A DNA stretch of 64,000 bases, taken from contig JAFSDP010000012.1 of the NCBI GenBank assembly GCA_017436185.1, positions 62,001 to 126,000 on the forward strand, given 5' to 3'. Made by a program: the position numbers and the translations under genes. Under the pieces are notes generated by a model. It had not been told where the DNA came from, did no database searches, and was given only the letters and a program-made list of their open reading frames with translations. This DNA is from Alistipes sp. (lineage in GTDB: Bacteria; Bacteroidota; Bacteroidia; Bacteroidales; Rikenellaceae). Below, one piece after another: positions 1-6,971 of this stretch. The stretch's first letter is position 1. Each line of letters starts with the position of its first letter.

Positions 1-1263
1 TGTCATCTCGTAGTATTGACGCAACTGCTTGGGGTTGAGTGTGGTGAATGAGTTGTAGTGGGCAATTGTACCCGACGGATCGTCATCGACAAAGTAGTGG
101 CCGTTATAGACATTCGACCCCTCACGGTGCACATACTGCGGCTCGCCCGTCTCGGGGTGGATGAAGCGTGCGGCAATGAAGCTATCCCCCTCGAGATGAG
201 CACGACGCTCCTTGAACGAACTGCGATCGACCACCTCATCGGGCAGTTTCTGCTTCTCGAGGAACTCCAATGCTGCGGGGATACCCGTCAGGAAGCGGCT
301 GTCGCCCGTGCGACGATAGTATTGCAGCATCAGCATAATCATCTGGCTCGTGGTGCTGGTATTGATGGCACGAGGCTCATACGATCGGGCGTGGGCGGGT
401 TTCAAATCGTCCAGCGTGTATTGATCAGCCCATCCGGCGTAGGGAACACCCTGTTGCAGCGTGATCATCAGGTACATAGCACGCATCACAGGCTCCTTGA
501 CGCCCTGCATACCGAGTGCCTGGTAGCATTGGGTGAGGAACTCGATGATGTCGGGAATCACGTCATCGTTCAGGGTGATGAACGACGAGTAGTCGGCACG
601 GCCCTGGAAGGGGTGGTCGTAACGCAAGGGGTAGCGCTGCGGCCAACCGCCGATGGGGTATTGGCTCTCCAATACGAAGTTGATGACCTTGTCGAGTGCG
701 GGGCGGTACTTCGGGTCGTTCTTCTCGACATACATACGCAGCAGGAAGGTGGCTGCCTCCATCGTGCCGCCATCGTCGTAGGTGGCGTTGCCGTAGTAGT
801 GCTGGAACTCCTCCAGACGCCACCCGGCCTTGCCGACGGTCGAGTACCACTCCTTGAGCGAGTTCTCGCCTGCATAATCGAAGACATAGTTCCAACCACC
901 GCAGTCGAGCTGACCCCAAATCAGGGCACCGGCCACACGTTCGGCAGCTTGGTAGTAATACTCGTCACTCGTGGCGTGGTAAGCATCCAAGAGCAGGTGG
1001 CCCACCGAAGGGGTGCCGGGAGGCTGAATCCAGACCATCGTGCGCTTGGCCTCCATCTCGCCCCATTGGCGAGAGAAATCGGGCATATAGTTCCACACGA
1101 AACCACCATTGTAGCTCGCCTTATCCATCATAAACTCCGTAGCACGGCGCATTTCGGATTTGACGAAATCATCGGTTAAGGGTTTGCTTTTGGGTTTGGC
1201 CGCAACCATACCGCAACCCAATAGGGCCACAAGGGCCGTAAGGGTCAGACGTCGGAAAAGCAT
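1..1263 (-). CDS. Pectate lyase-like lipoprotein (PL10 family), partial at window edge
   Basis: The frame opens at an ATG (complement of 1261-1263) and runs off the left edge of the window without a stop, so the C-terminus is missing; 421 codons are present. The N-terminus is a lipoprotein-like signal with a lipobox LLGC (Cys17). The body has features of the alpha/alpha-toroid PL10 pectate lyases: a TYDDGGTMEAATFLL segment and the GGWPQRYPL motif that marks this family. Such enzymes cleave polygalacturonan by beta-elimination and are exported; here a surface or periplasmic lipoprotein is likely. No SusC/SusD partner is visible in the window, so a polysaccharide utilisation locus, if any, would lie to the left. 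Family assignment is good; exact substrate is inference. Confidence 0.8.
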   Translation of the reverse strand, partial: MLFRRLTLTALVALLGCGMVAAKPKSKPLTDDFVKSEMRRATEFMMDKASYNGGFVWNYMPDFSRQWGEMEAKRTMVWIQPPGTPSVGHLLLDAYHATSDEYYYQAAERVAGALIWGQLDCGGWNYVFDYAGENSLKEWYSTVGKAGWRLEEFQHYYGNATYDDGGTMEAATFLLRMYVEKNDPKYRPALDKVINFVLESQYPIGGWPQRYPLRYDHPFQGRADYSSFITLNDDVIPDIIEFLTQCYQALGMQGVKEPVMRAMYLMITLQQGVPYAGWADQYTLDDLKPAHARSYEPRAINTSTTSQMIMLMLQYYRRTGDSRFLTGIPAALEFLEKQKLPDEVVDRSSFKERRAHLEGDSFIAARFIHPETGEPQYVHREGSNVYNGHYFVDDDPSGTIAHYNSFTTLNPKQLRQYYEMT

Positions 1264-1407
1264 AATTTTATAGGTTTTAGGTTTTTGTAGGTTTAGTTTT
1301 GCTATTGTAAATATAGTGATTTTTTCTTTACAGCCCAATTTATGAAGCGAAAAATCGTGCTCTTGGCGGCCAAATTGACCTTTTTTAGCGGTGAATTGGC
1401 GCAATGT

Positions 1408-1439
1408 GTTGCTTGATATGGGGAAAAAAACTAACTTTG
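1408..1439 (+). promoter_or_regulatory. Promoter of purT
   Basis: GTTG at 1408-1411, a 20-nt spacer, and TAACTTTG at 1432-1439 match the Bacteroidetes -33/-7 consensus. Transcription should begin about 6 nt later, leaving a short leader before the purT ATG at 1472. Confidence 0.7.
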
Positions 1440-1471
1440 TCGAAACGAAATTTTTAATTCCCCGTACAGAT

Positions 1472-2650
1472 ATGGCAAAAAAAATCTTGTTGCTCGGCTC
1501 GGGTGAGCTGGGAAAGGAGTTTGTAATCGCAGCGCAGCGACTCGGTCAGACCGTCATAGCTTGCGATAAGTATACAGGTGCCCCTGCTATGCAGGTGGCC
1601 GACGACTGCGAAGTGTTCGATATGCTCGATGGCGATGCCCTGGCTGCTGCCGTTGCCAAGCATCAACCCGATGTGATTGTCCCCGAGATTGAGGCCATTC
1701 GCACCGAGCGTCTCTACGAGTTGGAGGAGCAGGGTATTCAGGTGGTGCCGAGCGCCCGTGCCGTCAATTTTACGATGAACCGCAAAGCGATTCGTGATTT
1801 GGCTGCCGTAGAGTTGGGGCTGAAGACCGCCAAGTATTTCTATGCCAAGTCGTTTGAGGAGTTGAAGGAGGCCGCTGAGAAGGTGGGCTATCCGTGCGTC
1901 GTGAAGCCGCTGATGTCCTCGTCGGGCAAGGGTCAGTCGGTCGTGAAGTCGGCCGATGATTTGGAGCACGCCTGGACCTATGGCTGCGAGGGGTCGCGTG
2001 GCGATATTATGGAGCTGATTGTCGAGGAGTTCATCGCCTTCGACAGCGAGATCACGCTGCTTACCGTGACGCAGCAGAACGGCCCGACGCTCTTCTGCCC
2101 GCCCATCGGCCACGTTCAGAAGAGTGGCGACTACCGTGAGAGTTTCCAGATGGCTCCCATCTCGGAGGAGCACCTGAAGGAGGCCCAGCGTATGGCCGCA
2201 GCCGTGACGAAGGCCCTGACCGGTGCCGGTATTTGGGGTGTGGAGTTCTTCCTCAGCCACGAGAACGGTGTCTATTTCTCGGAGCTTTCGCCCCGTCCGC
2301 ACGATACGGGTATGGTGACGTTGGCCGGTACGCAGAATTTGAGCGAGTTTGAGCTGCACGCCCGTGCCGTATTGGGTCTTCCGATTCCCGAGATTACCTT
2401 CGAGCGCATCGGTGCCTCGGCCGTGATTTTGGCCGAAGAGCCTTCGGCTACGGCTCCCGACTATACGGGTGTCGAGGAGGCGATGGCAATGGCTCCGCAG
2501 ATTGACGTGCGTCTGTTCGGCAAACCCTCGGCACGCAAGAATCGCCGTATGGGTGTGGTGGTAGGCTATGCGCCCCACGGCTCGAACCTGGACGAGTTGC
2601 GTGATTTGGTTAAGGCTGCTGCCGCTAAAGTAAAGGTGGTGAGCAAATAA
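1472..2650 (+). CDS. purT: Formate-dependent phosphoribosylglycinamide formyltransferase PurT
   Basis: The 392-residue product has the same length as E. coli PurT. It forms formyl-GAR from GAR, formate and ATP in purine synthesis, without a folate donor. Visible features are the N-terminal nucleotide-fold motif [11 protein letters not shown], the conserved [12 protein letters not shown] segment, and ATP-grasp elements, including [14 protein letters not shown] near residue 145 and the [13 protein letters not shown] metal/ATP site. An in-frame upstream extension to 1391 exists, but the ATG at 1472 is preferred because it gives the family N-terminus [11 protein letters not shown] and lies just downstream of the promoter. 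It is monocistronic, with a terminator immediately after it. Confidence 0.97.
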   Translation: MAKKILLLGSGELGKEFVIAAQRLGQTVIACDKYTGAPAMQVADDCEVFDMLDGDALAAAVAKHQPDVIVPEIEAIRTERLYELEEQGIQVVPSARAVNFTMNRKAIRDLAAVELGLKTAKYFYAKSFEELKEAAEKVGYPCVVKPLMSSSGKGQSVVKSADDLEHAWTYGCEGSRGDIMELIVEEFIAFDSEITLLTVTQQNGPTLFCPPIGHVQKSGDYRESFQMAPISEEHLKEAQRMAAAVTKALTGAGIWGVEFFLSHENGVYFSELSPRPHDTGMVTLAGTQNLSEFELHARAVLGLPIPEITFERIGASAVILAEEPSATAPDYTGVEEAMAMAPQIDVRLFGKPSARKNRRMGVVVGYAPHGSNLDELRDLVKAAAAKVKVVSK

Positions 2651-2671
2651 GCATCCGATACCTAAACTAAA

Positions 2672-2706
2672 AGAGAGGGTCATCCACAACGGGTGACCCT
2701 CTCTTT
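2672..2706. terminator. Bidirectional terminator between purT and the aminotransferase
   Basis: A 14-bp inverted repeat (arms 2672-2685 and 2691-2704, one G-U pair) with a 5-nt loop lies between two convergent genes. It is flanked by A residues on the left and Ts on the right, so it can serve both strands. Confidence 0.8.
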
Positions 2707-2726
2707 GTATGTGATGCGTGGCTTGA

Positions 2727-3911
2727 CTACTTCTTGAATGCAGCCACCACGTTGTCGGTTGCCTTTTTCAGCAGCTCCTCGGGGCAGCAGAGCGTGATGC
2801 GGATGTAGCCGTTGCCCTCCGAGCCAAAGATACCGCCCGGGGTGAGGAATACATCGGTCTTTTCCATCACCTCGTCCGAGAACGAGAAGCTGTCGCCCTC
2901 GTAACCCTCAGGCAGCTCGGCCCATACAAAGAGGCCGGCTTGGTGCTTGCGGTAGCGGCAACCCAGCGCATCCAGCAGGGCGTAGGCCTGACGCTCGCGG
3001 CCATAATAAATCTCGTTCAGCTCCTTGAACCACTCCTCGCCGAGTGCCAACGCCGTGTCGGCAGCGGCCTGAATGGGGTAGAACATACCCGAATCCATAT
3101 TCGATTTGAAGGTCAGAATCGAATCGATCCACTCCTTCTTGCCCACCACGACACCGACACGCCAACCGGCCATCGAGTGGCCCTTCGACAGCGAGTTCAT
3201 CTCCAACGCTACGTCACGAGCACCCTCGACCTCCATAATCGAGATGGGGGCCTCGGCATTGCGGATGAAGCTGTAGGGATTGTCGTGTACGATGAGAATG
3301 TTGTGCTTCTGACCAAAGGCGATAATCTTCTCGAACAACTCCATCGAGGGGGTCTGACCCGTCGGCATATTGGGGTAGTTTACGAGCATCATCTTCACAC
3401 CCTCCAGACCGGCAGCCTCGATAGCCTCGAAGTCGGGGTAGAAGTTGGTCTGCTTGTTCAGGGCATAGGTAACCATCTCGCCACCGGCCAGACGTACGGC
3501 CGCCGAATAGGTGGGGTAGCCCGGGTTGGGAACCAACACCTTGTCGCCCTGATTGAGGAAGGTCATACAGATGTGCATAATGCCCTCCTTCGAGCCAATC
3601 AGCGGCAACACCTCGGTCTGGTAGTCCAGCTCGGTGCGGTACCACTTCTTGTACCAATCGGCAAAGGCCTTACGCAGGATAGGCTCGCCCTTGTAGGACA
3701 TATATTTGTGTACGTCGGGACGCTGCGACTCCTGTGCCAGACGGTCGATGACCGACTGGTGGGGCGGCAGGTCGGGGCTACCCATAGCTAGCTTGATAAT
3801 CTGACGACCCGTCGAGGCCTCAATCTCACCAATCTCACGCAGACGACGCGAGAAATAGTACTCTCCGATACCGTCCAGGCGATGCGAACGGTTGATATTA
3901 ACTTTTGCCAT
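2727..3911 (-). CDS. PLP-dependent aminotransferase, class I/II
   Basis: This is a 394-residue fold-type I aminotransferase. The PLP lysine sits in SLSKGHSMAGWRVG near residue 240; NYPNMPTGQTPS is the PLP-binding Asn region, HDNPYSF the Asp/Tyr region, and GYIRITLCCPEELL carries the C-terminal substrate Arg. It resembles the LL-diaminopimelate/aspartate aminotransferase branch, but the amino-acid substrate cannot be read from sequence. It has its own promoter and is transcribed away from purT's terminator. The ATG at 3909-3911 gives a normal N-terminus for the family. Confidence 0.9.
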   Translation of the reverse strand: MAKVNINRSHRLDGIGEYYFSRRLREIGEIEASTGRQIIKLAMGSPDLPPHQSVIDRLAQESQRPDVHKYMSYKGEPILRKAFADWYKKWYRTELDYQTEVLPLIGSKEGIMHICMTFLNQGDKVLVPNPGYPTYSAAVRLAGGEMVTYALNKQTNFYPDFEAIEAAGLEGVKMMLVNYPNMPTGQTPSMELFEKIIAFGQKHNILIVHDNPYSFIRNAEAPISIMEVEGARDVALEMNSLSKGHSMAGWRVGVVVGKKEWIDSILTFKSNMDSGMFYPIQAAADTALALGEEWFKELNEIYYGRERQAYALLDALGCRYRKHQAGLFVWAELPEGYEGDSFSFSDEVMEKTDVFLTPGGIFGSEGNGYIRITLCCPEELLKKATDNVVAAFKK

Positions 3912-3952
3912 TATAGTGCTTTGTTTTAGTAGTTTTCAACACTTTGTAGTTG

Positions 3953-3983
3953 CAAAAATAATTTTTTGCTTCGAGCCTGCAAA
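3953..3983 (-). promoter_or_regulatory. Promoter of the aminotransferase
   Basis: On the minus strand, TTTG (3980-3983), a 19-nt spacer and TATTTTTG (3953-3960) match the Bacteroidetes consensus. The start codon is 42 nt downstream of the -7 box. Confidence 0.65.
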
Positions 3984-3998
3984 ATTTTCACACAAATT

Positions 3999-5663
3999 TT
4001 AGAGGGCGAAAAGGATAAAAATCTGAGCTGTCAGCACACGCAGGAACATCACCACCGGATAGACCGTCGAGTAACCCACGGCGGGCATATCGTTTCCGGC
4101 CACTCCGTTGGCATAGGCCAGTGCCGGGGGATCGGTCATCGCCCCCGACAGCATACCCATCAGCGTGTAGTAGTTCATCTTGAGCGCCAGACGGGCAAAC
4201 GTACCCACAATCAAGAGCGGCAGAATGGTGATGATGGCACCGTAGCCGATCCAACGATAACCGCCATCCACGACGGCATCCACAAAGCCTTCGCCTGCTC
4301 CCAGACCCACGCAGGCCAAGAACAGCGCAATACCAATCTCACGCAACATCAGGTTGGCACTCATTGTGGTGTAGGTCACCAGATGGAAGTGGGTACCGAA
4401 ACGACCAATCAGAATGGCTAAAATCAGCGGGCCGCCGGCCAAACCCAATTTGACGGGCTGTGGCACATTCAACAGCGGAATCGAGCCGAGCAGCACACCG
4501 AGGGCAATGCCGACAAAGATGGTCACCAAGTTCGGCTCGTTGAGCTTCTTCAGGGAGTTACCGAGCACCGTGGCTACCTTATCGACCGCCTTCTCGGGAC
4601 CTACGACCATCACACGGTCGCCCACCTGCAACTCCAGACCCTGGTAGGGAATCAGATCCACACCGGCACGATTGATACGGGTCAGCGTGATGCCGTACTT
4701 GGTGCGCAGACGCAGGTCGATAAACTTCTTGCCGTTGATTTCGGGCTTGGTAATCAAGATGCGACGCGAAATGAAGGTGGCGTTGGGGGTGTTGTGGCCC
4801 CACTCCTCATCGCTCATCTCGACCGTGTGGCCCAAGAAGGCGATGACGGCCTCTGTATCTTCGGCCTGGCAAATCAGACGCAGACGATCGCCCACGTGCA
4901 GTTTCGTCTCGCCATCGGCCATCATCAGCTCGCCCTCCTTGGGAAGCACGCGCGAAATGACGAATTGGCGGTTAATCAGGTCGCGAATATACTCCACCGA
5001 GCGGCCGTCGAGCAGCTGATTGGTGAACTCGACCGAGAACTTTTCGGCCATCTTATGCTCCTGCGAGAGGGCTGCCAACCCTTCGTTCTCCTTCTCGAAG
5101 TTGATGCGCAGCAGATAGCGCAAACCGATGAGCGAGAAGATGATACCCACCACACCCAGCGGATAGGCTACAGCATAACCCATTGCAATGTTGGGATCTT
5201 GAATGCCCGTTGTGTCGGCATAGGCGGCCTGAGCGGCACCAAGACCGGGGGTGTTGGTAACGGCACCCGACAAGATACCCACCATCGTCGGGATGGGGGT
5301 GCCGGTCACAAGGTGAATCACCCCTGCCGTGACAACGCCGAGCAACACAATGGCGGCGGCACAGCCCACCAACTGCATACCTCCCTGCTTGAACGAGGAG
5401 AAGAAGCTGGGGCCGACCTGCAGACCAATCGAGAAGACGAAGAGAATCAGACCGAACTCTTGGGCAAAGTGGCGGATTTCGGGATTGATGGTCATCCCGA
5501 AGTGGCTCATGGCGATGCCTACAAAGAGAATCCAAGTGATACCGAGCGAGATGCCTCGGAATTTGAGTTTGCCGAGCATAATGCCAATCGTAATCACGAG
5601 TGCAATGACCAGCACCGATTGGGCAATACTCTGACCGAAAAAGAGGTTATACAACCACTCCAT
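3999..5663 (-). CDS. AspT/YidE-family transporter with two TrkA-C (RCK_C) domains
   Basis: The 554-residue product has the layout of the aspartate:alanine exchanger family: an N-terminal membrane half (about residues 1-180, several hydrophobic helices, GAVTNTPGLGAAQAA motif), two soluble RCK_C domains (roughly 200-275 and 290-375), and a C-terminal membrane half with the repeated motif GAMTDPPALAYANG. The internal repeat of GAxTxxPxL is characteristic. Members exchange amino acids or dicarboxylates across the inner membrane; the substrate here is unknown. It lies upstream of the aminotransferase on the same strand, but each has its own promoter, so a metabolic link is only suggestive. Confidence 0.88.
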   Translation of the reverse strand: MEWLYNLFFGQSIAQSVLVIALVITIGIMLGKLKFRGISLGITWILFVGIAMSHFGMTINPEIRHFAQEFGLILFVFSIGLQVGPSFFSSFKQGGMQLVGCAAAIVLLGVVTAGVIHLVTGTPIPTMVGILSGAVTNTPGLGAAQAAYADTTGIQDPNIAMGYAVAYPLGVVGIIFSLIGLRYLLRINFEKENEGLAALSQEHKMAEKFSVEFTNQLLDGRSVEYIRDLINRQFVISRVLPKEGELMMADGETKLHVGDRLRLICQAEDTEAVIAFLGHTVEMSDEEWGHNTPNATFISRRILITKPEINGKKFIDLRLRTKYGITLTRINRAGVDLIPYQGLELQVGDRVMVVGPEKAVDKVATVLGNSLKKLNEPNLVTIFVGIALGVLLGSIPLLNVPQPVKLGLAGGPLILAILIGRFGTHFHLVTYTTMSANLMLREIGIALFLACVGLGAGEGFVDAVVDGGYRWIGYGAIITILPLLIVGTFARLALKMNYYTLMGMLSGAMTDPPALAYANGVAGNDMPAVGYSTVYPVVMFLRVLTAQIFILFAL

Positions 5664-5720
5664 AACTAAATACTAACCTAAAAATGTAACCTGCTCGTTG
5701 CTATTTGCAACAAAGTTGCA

Positions 5721-5728
5721 CAAAGGTA
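5721..5728 (-). promoter_or_regulatory. -7 box for the AspT-family transporter
   Basis: TACCTTTG on the minus strand, 57 nt upstream of the start codon. I do not see a good -33 element. Confidence 0.5.
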
Positions 5729-5749
5729 GCATTTCTTGGCGAAATTGAG

Positions 5750-5776
5750 AAAAAAACGGGACACAAAAGTGCCCCG
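5750..5776 (-). terminator. Terminator of the feoAB-lrgAB operon
   Basis: On the minus strand an 8-bp hairpin (CGGGGCAC / GTGTCCCG, one G-U pair, TTTT loop) is followed by seven Ts. It lies just after the lrgB stop codon. Confidence 0.8.
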
Positions 5777-5785
5777 ATAATCTAT

Positions 5786-6478
5786 TTAATAGAGGTATTG
5801 TGCCAAAATGGGGGTTAGGAGGGCGGTGGCCAAACCAATCAAGGCCATCGAAAGGCCGCTCATAGCCCCTTCGACGACGCCCAGTTCGATGGCTCGGGCG
5901 GTACCGATGCCGTGCGAGGCGGCACCCAGCGAGAAACCGATCGCTTCGGGTGTTTTTACCCCTCCCCAACGCAATAGCTGCGGGCCGAAAATCGAGCCGA
6001 AGATGCCCACGCAAAAGACCACCACCGAGGTAATCGACACCACACCGCCCAGCGGCTCGGCAATCGTTACGGCGATGGGTACAGTGACCGATTTGGGGGC
6101 TATGGAGTGCAGAATCACCCGATCGGCCCCCAAGAGGGCGGCAATCCACACCACACTCAACACACCCGCTACGCAGCCTGTCAGGGTGGCCACCACAATA
6201 GGCAGCAGGTTGCGTCCCAGTCGCTCGACCTCTTCGTACAACAGGTAGCCAAGCGAGACAACCGACAGCCCCAAACCGAAGTCCAACAGTTCGGTAGCCT
6301 CTCGATAGCGGGCGTAGGGGATGTGGGTAAGTTGCAAAAAGACGATGACGGCCACAAAGGTCAGCAGCACGGGGTGCAGCAGGGCCATTCGGGTGCGTCG
6401 ATAGAGCCATCCGCCACCCAAAAAGAGGGCAACGGTCAGCGTCAAAAGGGCCAGCGGAGAGGTTAAAACGGCATTCAT
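5786..6478 (-). CDS. lrgB: LrgB/CidB-family membrane protein
   Basis: This is a 230-residue, strongly hydrophobic protein with about seven predicted membrane segments. The conserved LrgB block APKSVTVPIAVTIAEPLGG lies near residues 127-145, and the C-terminal GAASHGIGTARAIE motif is present. LrgB works with LrgA; family roles proposed elsewhere include murein hydrolase/holin-like control and pyruvate or glycolate export. The gene starts 3 nt after lrgA and is last in the feoAB-lrgAB operon, with a strong terminator directly behind it. Confidence 0.92.
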   Translation of the reverse strand: MNAVLTSPLALLTLTVALFLGGGWLYRRTRMALLHPVLLTFVAVIVFLQLTHIPYARYREATELLDFGLGLSVVSLGYLLYEEVERLGRNLLPIVVATLTGCVAGVLSVVWIAALLGADRVILHSIAPKSVTVPIAVTIAEPLGGVVSITSVVVFCVGIFGSIFGPQLLRWGGVKTPEAIGFSLGAASHGIGTARAIELGVVEGAMSGLSMALIGLATALLTPILAQYLY

Positions 6479-6481
6479 CGA

Positions 6482-6820
6482 TTACTTCTTTTTGCGTGAA
6501 AAGAGTTGAAACGTGTGGCCCGTAACAAGCAGCACCACCACCGTCGAGAGGGTAGCGGCAATGACAATGGCCCACAGATTGTCGAGAATGACGTGGTACG
6601 ACTCAATAAGGCCCACGCCATAGGGGATAAAGAAGAGTGCCATGGTGCCCAACAGAAATTTGGCCGCCGGACGTACCGTCTCGGCCTTGACTATCCGAAA
6701 GATGAGCAAGAGAAACAGCAGCACCATACCGATGATGTTGCCCGAAACATAGCCATCGACCAACGCACTCAGCAGGTTGCCTGCAAGCCAACAGCAGAGT
6801 ATGACAAACAATCCGACCAT
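6482..6820 (-). CDS. lrgA: CidA/LrgA-family membrane protein
   Basis: This 112-residue protein has four hydrophobic segments, the family segment GNIIGMVLLFLLL near residue 27, and a charged C-terminus ending in RKKK. It has typical LrgA length. It lies between the small Cys-rich gene (3-nt gap) and lrgB (3-nt gap), so all are very probably cotranscribed. LrgA is usually the partner of LrgB; coupling to iron transport genes is unusual (see findings). Confidence 0.9.
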   Translation of the reverse strand: MVGLFVILCCWLAGNLLSALVDGYVSGNIIGMVLLFLLLIFRIVKAETVRPAAKFLLGTMALFFIPYGVGLIESYHVILDNLWAIVIAATLSTVVVLLVTGHTFQLFSRKKK

Positions 6821-6823
6821 ACA

Positions 6824-6967
6824 TTATTGCTCTTTACGGCGTTGGCACGTTGTGTCGCCACATCTGGCACACCCCTTTTGGCGGCAGCGAATCGAACGCC
6901 ACAACCATCTGCCGGCCACCACAAAGGCGGCCAGGGTTACAATTGCTACAACCGTTTCCTGCCACAT
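6824..6967 (-). CDS. FeoB-associated Cys-rich membrane protein
   Basis: This small 47-codon gene is easily missed. The ATG is the complement of 6965-6967 and the stop is at 6824-6826. The product starts MWQETVVAIVTLAAFVVAG, one membrane helix, followed by a basic tail with four cysteines (RCRQKGCARCGDTTC). Size, topology and position directly after feoB match the FeoB-associated Cys-rich protein family, which is thought to help ferrous iron transport or redox handling at the cytoplasmic face of FeoB. It begins 4 nt after the feoAB stop and ends 3 nt before lrgA. Confidence 0.85.
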   Translation of the reverse strand: MWQETVVAIVTLAAFVVAGRWLWRSIRCRQKGCARCGDTTCQRRKEQ

Positions 6968-6971
6968 ACGC

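Noticed and set aside
58..1179. A 373-codon plus-strand frame at the left edge
   Set aside because: The minus strand carries a continuous frame with a lipoprotein signal and PL10 motifs; the plus frame is its shadow.
2727..3911. Naming the aminotransferase as LL-diaminopimelate aminotransferase
   Set aside because: The fold and general motifs fit, but substrate-defining residues could not be judged by eye and no lysine-pathway genes are adjacent.
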